Of a DNA stretch of 10,427 nucleotides, positions 1 through 5,320 are shown in pieces (position 1 is the stretch's first letter; each line of letters starts with the position of its first letter). The notes under the pieces were generated by a model. That model did no database searches. It was not told the DNA's origin and saw only the letters and a list, made by a program, of their open reading frames with translations. This DNA comes from Verrucomicrobia bacterium UBA1731 (GTDB lineage: Bacteria; Verrucomicrobiota; Kiritimatiellia; RFP12; UBA1067), in NCBI GenBank assembly GCA_002317575.1, contig DCIH01000072.1, forward strand, positions 1 through 10,427, read 5' to 3'. The position numbers and the translations under genes were made by a program.

Positions 1-17
1 CCAATGGCTCAAATGCT

Positions 18-64
18 GTAGTCGGTCACTAAGCGCCGCGCAGCGGTGTAGAGTGACCGACTAC
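18..64. repeat. 47-nt imperfect palindrome (REP-like hairpin)
   Basis: A perfect 13-bp inverted repeat (18-30 with 52-64, GTAGTCGGTCACT and its complement) encloses a second stem (34-39 with 43-48, one G-U pair) closed by a 3-nt apex at 40-42; a small 3x3 internal loop separates the two. No T tract follows on either strand (A-rich sequence lies to the right), so it does not look like a rho-independent terminator. It sits just upstream of the tRNA promoter. A dispersed palindromic repeat is the best guess; a processing or transcript-end hairpin of an upstream gene is possible. Confidence 0.6.
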
Positions 65-83
65 CTGAAAATGAAAAAAGGGC

Positions 84-112
84 TTGCGTCCGTTTTCGCG
101 TTGTGCTATACT
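84..112 (+). promoter_or_regulatory. Sigma70-type promoter of the tRNA-Ala gene
   Basis: The -35 hexamer TTGCGT (84-89) and -10 hexamer TATACT (107-112) are separated by exactly 17 nt, and a TG dinucleotide at 104-105 makes an extended -10. The expected start of transcription is near 119-120, giving a leader of about 13 nt before the mature tRNA 5' end at 133. The GC-rich stretch after the -10 (CGCCCCG) could serve as a stringent-type discriminator, as is usual for stable RNA genes; that point is inference. Confidence 0.8.
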
Positions 113-132
113 ACGCCCCGTTTTCACCACTT

Positions 133-208
133 GGGGAAGTAGCTCAGTTGGTAGAGCATCACGTTCGCAACGTGGGGGTCGAGAGTTCGAATCTCTTCTT
201 CTCCACCA
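133..208 (+). tRNA. tRNA-Ala (anticodon CGC), CCA encoded
   Basis: A complete cloverleaf can be drawn: acceptor stem 133-139 with 198-204, D stem 142-145 with 154-157, anticodon stem 159-163 with 171-175, variable loop 176-180, and T stem 181-185 with 193-197 around the loop TTCGAAT. The anticodon CGC is at 166-168 and reads GCG alanine codons. The third acceptor pair is G135-T202, the G3:U70 wobble that is the main alanine identity element, so anticodon and identity agree. Discriminator A205 is followed by an encoded CCA at 206-208. The gene has its own promoter and terminator. Confidence 0.96.
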
Positions 209-227
209 TCTCGGATGAAAACGGCAA

Positions 228-264
228 GCGGCTATCGCCCGGATGAGGGCGCGCCGCGTTTTTT
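228..264 (+). terminator. Rho-independent terminator after tRNA-Ala
   Basis: Outer stem GCGGC (228-232) pairs with GCCGC (253-257), and inner stem CGCCC (236-240) pairs with GGGCG (247-251), around the 6-nt loop 241-246, with a small internal bulge (TAT against C). A run of six T (259-264) follows almost directly. It ends the tRNA transcript 20 nt after its CCA end and insulates the next operon, whose promoter lies about 40 nt further on. Confidence 0.85.
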
Positions 265-304
265 GTTTCCAGGCGCCACGGCTCTACACGTTTCGGGCGA
301 ACAA

Positions 305-313
305 TGGTATAAT
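305..313 (+). promoter_or_regulatory. Extended -10 promoter of the ExbB-like operon
   Basis: TGGTATAAT at 305-313 is a perfect extended -10 (TGN plus TATAAT at 308-313). No good -35 is seen at the expected distance (about 285-290, TACACG). The predicted start near 320 gives a leader of about 25 nt before the ATG at 345. The -10 is flanked by a short inverted repeat, GGCGA at 296-300 and TCGCC at 313-317, which may be chance in GC-rich DNA. The same TGG-TATAAT motif occurs in front of the RAM-domain gene at 6765-6773. Confidence 0.7.
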
Positions 314-344
314 CGCCGTCAACATCACGCGAAAGGGGCGGCGA

Positions 345-1031
345 ATGAGACTCAAGGCGAAAACGGTTACGACGGCGATGCTGGCGATTTGGGGTTCGTT
401 GGCTTTCCTGTGCGGCCTGGCGTTTCTCAACAATCTGGTGGTCATCGCCAAGTGGTGGACCGCGTTCGCGGCGTGCGGCGGCGATTCGGCGCAGATGCCC
501 AAGACGATCGCCGGTTGGGGCGCGTGGATCGACTGGTCGGCCGTGGACTACTCCGCCGTCTCCACGTTCATTCCGTTTCTGGGCTGCCTGTGCGTGGTGA
601 AGGGCCTTCTGGGCATTCTCTTCGAGCGCAAGGCCGACCCCACGCACTTCCCGTTCTTCGCGGCGGCGGATCAGCTCAACGTCGCGCTCGGCCTCGTGGG
701 GACGCTGTGGGGCATCATTGTGATCGGCTACTTCCAGCTCGACAAGGTCACCATGTACGACCTGATGCACTGTCTGCACACCGCGCTCTTCTCCACGCTC
801 GTGGCGGTCGTCTGGGTGTTTATCGTGGATCATCCGATCGTGCGTCCGCTGATGCAGAGGCTGCTCGTCAAAAACAATCTCGACGAGCCCGTGGATTCCG
901 ATGTGCTGGCTGCGGTGGACAAGCTTACGCACAATCTCGTCCAGGCGGCCGCCGAAACGAAGCGGATGGGCGACGACATCCGCGAGCTCAACGAGAAGTT
1001 CGAAAAAATCCGCGACATCCTCAAGGCCTGA
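345..1031 (+). CDS. MotA/TolQ/ExbB-like membrane protein
   Basis: The 228-residue protein has four likely membrane helices (about 8-32, 73-93, 110-130, 140-162) and a charged, heptad-like C-terminal helix (190-226) that should be cytoplasmic. The third helix carries the segment LGLVGTLWGIIVIG (115-128), which closely resembles the conserved TolQ/ExbB/MotA helix. The next helix (HTALFSTLVAVV, 145-156) fits the small-residue helix that follows it in that family. Such proteins form the ion channel of proton-driven envelope machines. I chose the ATG at 345 because AGGGG at 334-338 lies 6 nt before it and the promoter at 305-313 would fall inside a longer frame starting at 243. The next gene starts 3 nt later and encodes a plausible ExbD-type partner. 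Which machine it drives is unknown; no typical tolA, tonB, ompA or flagellar gene is adjacent. Confidence 0.72.
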   Translation: MRLKAKTVTTAMLAIWGSLAFLCGLAFLNNLVVIAKWWTAFAACGGDSAQMPKTIAGWGAWIDWSAVDYSAVSTFIPFLGCLCVVKGLLGILFERKADPTHFPFFAAADQLNVALGLVGTLWGIIVIGYFQLDKVTMYDLMHCLHTALFSTLVAVVWVFIVDHPIVRPLMQRLLVKNNLDEPVDSDVLAAVDKLTHNLVQAAAETKRMGDDIRELNEKFEKIRDILKA

Positions 1032-1034
1032 GCC

Positions 1035-1772
1035 ATGACCGCGTCCGACAAAGCCGTGCTGGCCCGTCTGATGGGCGGAAGATCGCGGGCGGAATCGTCC
1101 GTGGACGATCTTCAGGGCCTTCTCCTACAGATCACGCTCGCGATCATGATCATCTTCATCATCGCGTTCTTCATCTTCCGCGAAAAGGCCACGCGCGACG
1201 CGCAAAGCGCTGAGCAGTCGCGCCAGGAAGAGGTGATGAAGCTCAACCTCCAGAAGCTCGCACTGGCGGCGGATCGCATCGAGGCGGAGCGCCGCACGCG
1301 CTACGGCCTCGGCATGAAGCCGGCGGATGTCGTCCAGAACGGCAAGCTCACCGCCGCGCCCACGGTGCGCGAAGCGTTCGTGTCGGGCGCGAAGGCGGCG
1401 CGCGCGGACTACGCGGACACCGCGAAGCTGGCGGACGAATGGCGTGCGGGCGTGTTGGCGGCCGCGGAACTGGGCGCGGACGCGCTGGGCGCCGAAGAGC
1501 TCGACTGGCTCGCGAAGCGCGTCGGGAAGGACGTCGCGTCCGCCCGCGCGGACGTCGTGAAACTGCAGCGCGGCTGCGCGACGGCCTTTCAGGTCGCGTG
1601 GCTCGCGAATCCCAAGACCATCGGCGATGTCGAACTTGCCGGACTCGTCGGCCGCCTAAAAGGGGCGGACGACCAGACGCGCCTCATGCTCGCCACGGAG
1701 ATCTCCGCAGCACTCAAGGAGCGCAGTTTGAAGCGCCTGGAAGAACTCACGGGCGCGGAGGTGCTGCCATGA
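1035..1772 (+). CDS. Single-pass membrane protein, ExbD/TolR/MotB-position partner
   Basis: The 245-residue protein has a short cytoplasmic N-terminus, then Asp24-Asp25 at the edge of one strongly hydrophobic helix (about 28-48, ending IIAFFIF). An alpha-helical, charged region (50-90) and a long Ala-rich helical domain follow. An acidic residue at the start of the single helix, directly downstream of an ExbB-like gene, matches how ExbD, TolR and MotB are built, where this residue carries the proton. The rest does not resemble the OmpA-like or TolR periplasmic domain, so the assignment rests on topology and neighbourhood. The gene begins 3 nt after the upstream stop with only a weak AAGG upstream, suggesting translational coupling. 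It overlaps the next gene by 4 nt (ATGA). Confidence 0.6.
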   Translation: MTASDKAVLARLMGGRSRAESSVDDLQGLLLQITLAIMIIFIIAFFIFREKATRDAQSAEQSRQEEVMKLNLQKLALAADRIEAERRTRYGLGMKPADVVQNGKLTAAPTVREAFVSGAKAARADYADTAKLADEWRAGVLAAAELGADALGAEELDWLAKRVGKDVASARADVVKLQRGCATAFQVAWLANPKTIGDVELAGLVGRLKGADDQTRLMLATEISAALKERSLKRLEELTGAEVLP

Positions 1773-3556
1773 GGAACCGCATCGCGTCCGGCATCCTGCT
1801 TCTGGCGTTTCCCCTGTTCGCGCAGGAAAGCGCGTTCGATCGCACGGCCGCCGAAGGGGCTGCGCGCATCGTGCTCGCCGAACTCGCCGCCGACACGCTC
1901 ACGGGCAAGGGCGTCGATTCCGCGCTTTTCGCGAAGATGCTGCTCGACCCCGGCAAGTACCGCGTGTCCGCCGAGGCCGAAGCATCCCTCCGGGCGGACT
2001 ACAAGCTCGAGCTCATGACGAACTACGCCGACAAGGCGCGACAGGTGTTGGCGCGCCTCGCGAAGCCGCATAAGACCGAGGAGGCGTTTTCGGCCGAGTT
2101 CGCCGCCGAGTCGGTGGTGCTCGACGGCGCGGCGCTCGCCGAGTCGGCCGACACCGCCTATCCCGCGGTGTATGCTTTTGCGCGCACGAACGCCTGCGCG
2201 CTGCAGGCGAAGGGGCTTGTCGCGCAGGTGCGTCCCACCGAGGCGGAAGTGGACGCGCTCGACGGCGCCGAATTGAAGCGGGTTCTCACCGAACGTCTCG
2301 TCGCGAACCAGAAGACGCCCGTGTTCGAGGAAAATGTCGCCTACGTTTCGGAACGTCTCGCCGAGCCGCTCATCGCGGATGCGGAGAACCAGCGCAAGCA
2401 CCAGACGGAGATCGTCAAGCGCGCGCATCCCGAGGGCTGGGCGCCGGACGTGGTGGCGGCGAATCTCACGAAGCATCTGCTCGCGCGCGTGGCGGACGAC
2501 AAGGCGAAGACGAAGGCCGGCGAATGGACGTACGATGTGTTTCCGTCCGTCACGAACAAGGTGCTCGAAGCGGCCGTGGCGAAAAATGTGCTCGCGCATG
2601 TCGCGGAGTCCGTCGCGGGCGTCCCCGTGGCGATCGACGAGCAGCTCGTGATCCGCGCCGTCGGCGCCGCGCCAGACAAGGCGGCGCGCAACGAAGACGC
2701 CGCGAAGACGGTCCGCCCGCAGTTCGAGGACGAGCTCAAGACATCCGCCCTCGCGGACGCCGCCGGCGAGGCGCCCGAAGCGGAACGCGAGGCGTTTCGT
2801 GCGTTCGCCGCCGCGCGTTTGGGCCACGGCGTCATCAAGAAGGCCGTACAGGAGCGTACGGATCGCGATTTGACGCCAGTGATCGAGCGCGTCCGCGCCG
2901 CGTACGCGCGCGAGTTCAAGCTCGTGGACGACTGCGGCAACCGCATTTCGGGCGAAATGAAACGGACGATTCCGAAAGGCGAACCGCTGCCCGATGTGGC
3001 GACGCTCGAGAAGGATCTCGCGAAGATGGTGACGGCGGGCTGGGAAGAGTCGCGTGATGCGACGCTCTTCCCCGGCGTGAAGGAGGATGAACGCCCCGTC
3101 GCCATCGCGGAACTGTACACGGACGTGTTTCCGCCCGTCAAGGAGCGCATCAAGGAGAAGGCGAAGGCGATTCTTGACGCCGTCAAGCTCGCGGGGCATT
3201 CGAAGGGCGGCGGCGGTGTGATGGGCAAGTTCACGTGCACCGTGGAACTCAAGCGCGCGGACGCGCACATCACGGCCGACTTCCGCATGGAAGGAGCCAA
3301 GGTCGAGCAGCTGAAGCTCAACGCCGATCCTGCCAAATACAAGACGGACATCGCCGAGGCGTCGAAAAAGGCGCGCACGATGCTGGAGACCGCGCTCAAG
3401 AACAAGAACCTCGGACCGGGCATGATCCTCACGGTGGAGATTTCCGCAGACGATCTCGTCTACTACGGCGCCGCCGCCGAGTTCCTGCGCGTCGTCCAGG
3501 AGACGGCCGAGAAGATGGGGCTTGCCGTGGAACGTCCCGAGGGGGCGTTCAGGTGA
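1769..3556 (+). CDS. Secreted, mostly helical protein of unknown family
   Basis: The 595-residue protein begins with a classical signal peptide (basic n-region MRNR, hydrophobic core about 5-16, cleavage likely after LFA at 16-18), so it is probably periplasmic. No known domain is recognised across 20-480, which is Ala/Glu/Lys-rich and helical. A short motif recurs: DVFPSV at 256-261 and DVFPPV at 452-457, each followed by a basic helix, with looser echoes at YPAV (131-134) and TPVIERV (369-375), hinting at degenerate internal repeats. A Gly-rich linker (about 478-486) leads to a C-terminal alpha/beta domain (487-590). Its end, with EISADDLVYYGAAAEFL (557-573), vaguely recalls the ADxxVpYg..v helix of ExbD/TolR periplasmic domains. 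The ATG at 1769 overlaps the upstream stop and has GGAGGT at 1758-1763, 5 nt before it. Context suggests it is the periplasmic effector of the ExbB/ExbD-like pair. Confidence 0.75.
   Translation: MRNRIASGILLLAFPLFAQESAFDRTAAEGAARIVLAELAADTLTGKGVDSALFAKMLLDPGKYRVSAEAEASLRADYKLELMTNYADKARQVLARLAKPHKTEEAFSAEFAAESVVLDGAALAESADTAYPAVYAFARTNACALQAKGLVAQVRPTEAEVDALDGAELKRVLTERLVANQKTPVFEENVAYVSERLAEPLIADAENQRKHQTEIVKRAHPEGWAPDVVAANLTKHLLARVADDKAKTKAGEWTYDVFPSVTNKVLEAAVAKNVLAHVAESVAGVPVAIDEQLVIRAVGAAPDKAARNEDAAKTVRPQFEDELKTSALADAAGEAPEAEREAFRAFAAARLGHGVIKKAVQERTDRDLTPVIERVRAAYAREFKLVDDCGNRISGEMKRTIPKGEPLPDVATLEKDLAKMVTAGWEESRDATLFPGVKEDERPVAIAELYTDVFPPVKERIKEKAKAILDAVKLAGHSKGGGGVMGKFTCTVELKRADAHITADFRMEGAKVEQLKLNADPAKYKTDIAEASKKARTMLETALKNKNLGPGMILTVEISADDLVYYGAAAEFLRVVQETAEKMGLAVERPEGAFR
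3539..3545 (+). promoter_or_regulatory. Ribosome binding site fixing a GTG start
   Basis: GAGGGGG lies 7 nt before the GTG at 3553, inside the last codons of the upstream gene. It supports the GTG at 3553, which overlaps the preceding stop as GTGA, as the true start of the radical SAM gene rather than any codon further upstream in the same frame. Confidence 0.65.
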
Positions 3557-4782
3557 CGAGCGTTTCGAAACTGCTGTTCGGCAACGACGAACCCAACGAC
3601 CGGTTGCGTTACGCGCCGGATGTGCACAGGCGTCCCGTCGTGGTGTGGAACGTCACGCACGCGTGCAATCTCGCCTGCGCGCACTGCTACGCGGCGGCGA
3701 ACGGCGACGCGGGCAAAGAACTGTCGACCGCCGAAGCGTTTCGCGTGATCGACGATCTGGCCGCGTTCAAGGTTCCCGTGCTCCTCTTTTCCGGCGGCGA
3801 ACCGTTTCTGCGGCCCGACGTTTTCGCGCTCGCGGAATACGCCAAGAACGCGGGGTTGCGCGTCACCTTTTCCACGAACGGCACGCTGATCGACGATGCG
3901 AAGGCGGACAAACTCGCCGCGCTCGGCGTCGGCTACGTGGGTATTTCGATCGACGGCACGGAAGCCGTGCACGACGCGTTCCGCCGCCAGCCGGGCGCGT
4001 ACCGCGCGTCCCTGGCGGCGATCCGCCGGCTGCTCGCGCGCGGCGTCAAGGTGGGGCTGCGCGTCACCCTGACGCGCCACAACGCCGCGTGCATACCCGC
4101 GCTTTTCGAGCTGTTGCGCGCGGAGGGGATCCCGCGCATCTGCCTGTACCACCTCGTCTACACGGGCCGCGGCGCGGAAATCGCCGCGAGCGATCTGTCC
4201 GCGGAAGAGCGCCGCGCCGCGCTCGACGCGATCGTGGCGGAAACGCGCAAGTCGTTCGAGATGGGGCGTCCCGTGGAGGTGCTCACGGTGGACAACCACT
4301 GCGACGGCCCGTATCTGTACGAATGCGTATCCCGCAATCCGCGTCTTGCGGAGCCTCCGCGGCGGCCTCATCGAGGCCGCCCTACCATGTGTTCGTCTTT
4401 GCCAAAATCCGCACCGTCTTGCGGTGCTTTCGAACCGCGTTCCCCGGGGAAGATTCTCGAGTTGCTGAAGCTCAACGGCGGCAACGCGTCCGGATCGGGC
4501 ATTGCGTCCATCGCGTGGGACGGCACGGTGTATCCGGACCAGTTCTGGCGGAATCGTTCCGTTGGGAACGTGCGGGAGAAGCCGTTTTCGGAAATCTGGG
4601 GAAATCCGCCGGCGGGTTCGCTGCTGGCGCTGCTGCGCGACCGCAAGGCGCTGTTGCCCGGGAAATGCCGGGCGTGCAAATGGCTGTCCGTCTGCAACGG
4701 CAATTTCCGCGCGCGCGGCGAAGCCGTCACCGGCGACATGTGGGGCATGGATCCGGCGTGCTATCTGAACGTTGAAGGTTGA
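3553..4782 (+). CDS. ahbC: Radical SAM/SPASM enzyme, AhbC-like (didecarboxysiroheme deacetylase)
   Basis: The 409-residue protein carries the radical SAM cluster motif CNLACAHC (Cys38, Cys42, Cys45), the SAM-binding GGEP (81-84) and a C-terminal SPASM-type cysteine set (Cys372, Cys375, Cys381, Cys403) for a second 4Fe-4S cluster. Blocks such as SKLLFG..EP.D.LRY (5-20), RPVVVWNVT (27-35), PRICLYHLVYTGRG (194-207), EVLTVDNH (242-249) and VTGDMW..DPACYL (392-405) match what I recall of AhbC, which converts 12,18-didecarboxysiroheme to Fe-coproporphyrin III. NirJ-type heme d1 enzymes are the nearest alternative. Residues about 262-297 are an unusual Pro/Arg/Ser/Cys-rich insertion encoded by palindromic repeats; the flanking family sequence (YLY..., KILELLKLNGGN) is intact, so activity may be kept. 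The start is GTG, overlapping the previous stop by 4 nt. The stop codon lies inside a heptamer repeat. No other ahb gene is in the window. Confidence 0.78.
   Translation: MTSVSKLLFGNDEPNDRLRYAPDVHRRPVVVWNVTHACNLACAHCYAAANGDAGKELSTAEAFRVIDDLAAFKVPVLLFSGGEPFLRPDVFALAEYAKNAGLRVTFSTNGTLIDDAKADKLAALGVGYVGISIDGTEAVHDAFRRQPGAYRASLAAIRRLLARGVKVGLRVTLTRHNAACIPALFELLRAEGIPRICLYHLVYTGRGAEIAASDLSAEERRAALDAIVAETRKSFEMGRPVEVLTVDNHCDGPYLYECVSRNPRLAEPPRRPHRGRPTMCSSLPKSAPSCGAFEPRSPGKILELLKLNGGNASGSGIASIAWDGTVYPDQFWRNRSVGNVREKPFSEIWGNPPAGSLLALLRDRKALLPGKCRACKWLSVCNGNFRARGEAVTGDMWGMDPACYLNVEG
4332..4427. repeat. In-frame palindromic repeat block inside the ahbC-like gene
   Basis: Three hairpins lie close together: CCGCAA (4332-4337) with TTGCGG (4346-4351); a perfect 9-bp stem GGCGGCCTC (4361-4369) with its complement (4373-4381) around the 3-nt loop ATC; and GCACCG (4411-4416) with CGGTGC (4422-4427). 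The first and third share a direct repeat, AATCCGC-GTCTTGCGG at 4336-4351 and the same with an extra ACC at 4406-4424. The block matches the region of the protein that looks inserted (about residues 262-297) and keeps the frame open. It is best explained as a dispersed palindromic element inserted into coding sequence, comparable in principle to Rickettsia palindromic elements. Confidence 0.65.
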
Positions 4783-4805
4783 AAGTTGAATGTTGAATGT
4801 TGAAA
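4771..4805. repeat. Heptamer tandem repeat (GTTGAAN)5
   Basis: Five 7-nt units follow each other exactly: GTTGAAG, GTTGAAA, GTTGAAT, GTTGAAT, GTTGAAA, then a degenerate GTTGGCG. The first unit and a half encode the last residues (VEG) of the upstream radical SAM enzyme, and the second unit supplies its TGA stop (4780-4782). A shorter copy lies at 5286-5306. Because 7 is not a multiple of 3, a run of three or more units puts TGA into every forward frame. Confidence 0.9.
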
Positions 4806-4821
4806 GTTGGCGCTTAACGTA

Positions 4822-4842
4822 GACGCGGAATTCTTCCGCGTC
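4822..4842. repeat. Small palindrome, 9-bp stem with 3-nt loop
   Basis: GACGCGGAA (4822-4830) pairs perfectly with TTCCGCGTC (4834-4842) around the loop TTC. It lies between the heptamer array and the start of the small membrane protein gene, with no T tract behind it, so it is not an obvious terminator. Its build (9-bp stem, 3-nt loop) is the same as the hairpins at 4361-4381 and 10222-10242. Confidence 0.75.
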
Positions 4843-4878
4843 CCGCGAAGCGGCATGGGCGCCAGAATTGGTAACCAC

Positions 4879-5304
4879 ATGAAATTGACATTGAACAAAG
4901 AGTTCTTCCGGCGGCGTCTGGGCGTGGTTCTGCTGATGGCCGCACTCGGGTGCTGGTTTTCGTATGACGCGGCCGTGGCGTATCCGGCGAAGCGGGAGCC
5001 GGCGGACAAGATCGCGCGGCAATGGCAGTTCGCCGGCATCTCGTTTCTGGCGGCGTTCGTTCTCGGCGGGTGTCTGCTGAAAGTGCGCCGCGAGACGCTC
5101 GCGTGGGACGACATCGCGATGACGGGGTCGCTCACGGGCGGCAAGCCGGCCGCGTTCGCGGACGTGAAGTCCGTGGACGGCCGGAAATGGCGCGAGAAGG
5201 GCATTCTCGTGGTGACGATGGCCGACGGCCGGGTTTTCAAACTCGATGCGTGGCACCATCCCGAGGTCGAGGCGTTGGCGAAGAAGTTGAAGGTTGAATG
5301 TTGA
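4879..5304 (+). CDS. Small two-helix membrane protein of unknown function
   Basis: The 141-residue protein has two likely membrane helices (about 14-34 and 51-68) separated by a short charged loop, followed by a soluble C-terminal part (70-138) with alternating strand-like segments (ILVVTMADGRVFKLD, 109-123) and a final helix. This layout recalls small membrane proteins with a bacterial PH-like domain, but the match is weak and no function can be named. The frame is open from a TTG at 4807 and has an ATG at 4855; I prefer the ATG at 4879 because translation from there begins a normal basic membrane-protein N-terminus, whereas the earlier part would be encoded by the palindrome region. No strong ribosome binding site is visible, so the start is uncertain. 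The last residues (LKVEC) and the stop are encoded by a heptamer repeat. Confidence 0.65.
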   Translation: MKLTLNKEFFRRRLGVVLLMAALGCWFSYDAAVAYPAKREPADKIARQWQFAGISFLAAFVLGGCLLKVRRETLAWDDIAMTGSLTGGKPAAFADVKSVDGRKWREKGILVVTMADGRVFKLDAWHHPEVEALAKKLKVEC

Positions 5305-5306
5305 AA
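5286..5306. repeat. Heptamer tandem repeat (GTTGAAN)3
   Basis: Three exact units, GTTGAAG, GTTGAAT and GTTGAAA, are followed by a diverged GGTGAGG. The third unit contains the TGA stop (5302-5304) of the small membrane protein. The following AGGTGAGGTG (5306-5315) merges with the repeat end and acts as the ribosome binding site of the next gene. It is the same family as the array at 4771-4805. Confidence 0.88.
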
Positions 5307-5320
5307 GGTGAGGTGAAACG

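Noticed and set aside
243..344. Longer N-terminus (34 extra residues) for the ExbB-like protein
   Set aside because: The start at 243 lies inside the tRNA terminator hairpin and upstream of the -10 box at 308-313. The ATG at 345 has a ribosome binding site.
159..932. 257-codon minus-strand frame ending in a KKRFELSTPTLRT-like peptide
   Set aside because: This C-terminal sequence is the well-known artefact of translating a tRNA gene antisense; the rest is antisense to the ExbB-like gene.
1439..1768. Longer N-terminus for the secreted protein from 1439
   Set aside because: It would overlap the upstream gene by more than 300 nt and destroy the signal peptide; the Arg/Gly-rich translation is a shadow of the other frame.
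1589..3268. 559-codon minus-strand frame
   Set aside because: It is antisense to the secreted protein gene, which has a signal peptide, ribosome binding site and coupled start on the + strand.
345..3556. A Zorya-type defence locus
   Set aside because: Only the channel-like membrane pair is reminiscent; there is no long ZorA tail, no ZorB OmpA-like domain and no ZorC, ZorD or ZorE gene nearby.
4411..4430. Hairpin GCACCG/CGGTGC followed by TTT as a terminator
   Set aside because: It lies inside an intact coding sequence and has only three T residues; it is better explained as part of the repeat block.
4771..5306. CRISPR-like array from the repeated GTTGAA units
   Set aside because: The units are 7 nt long and directly adjacent with no spacers, so they are simple tandem repeats.
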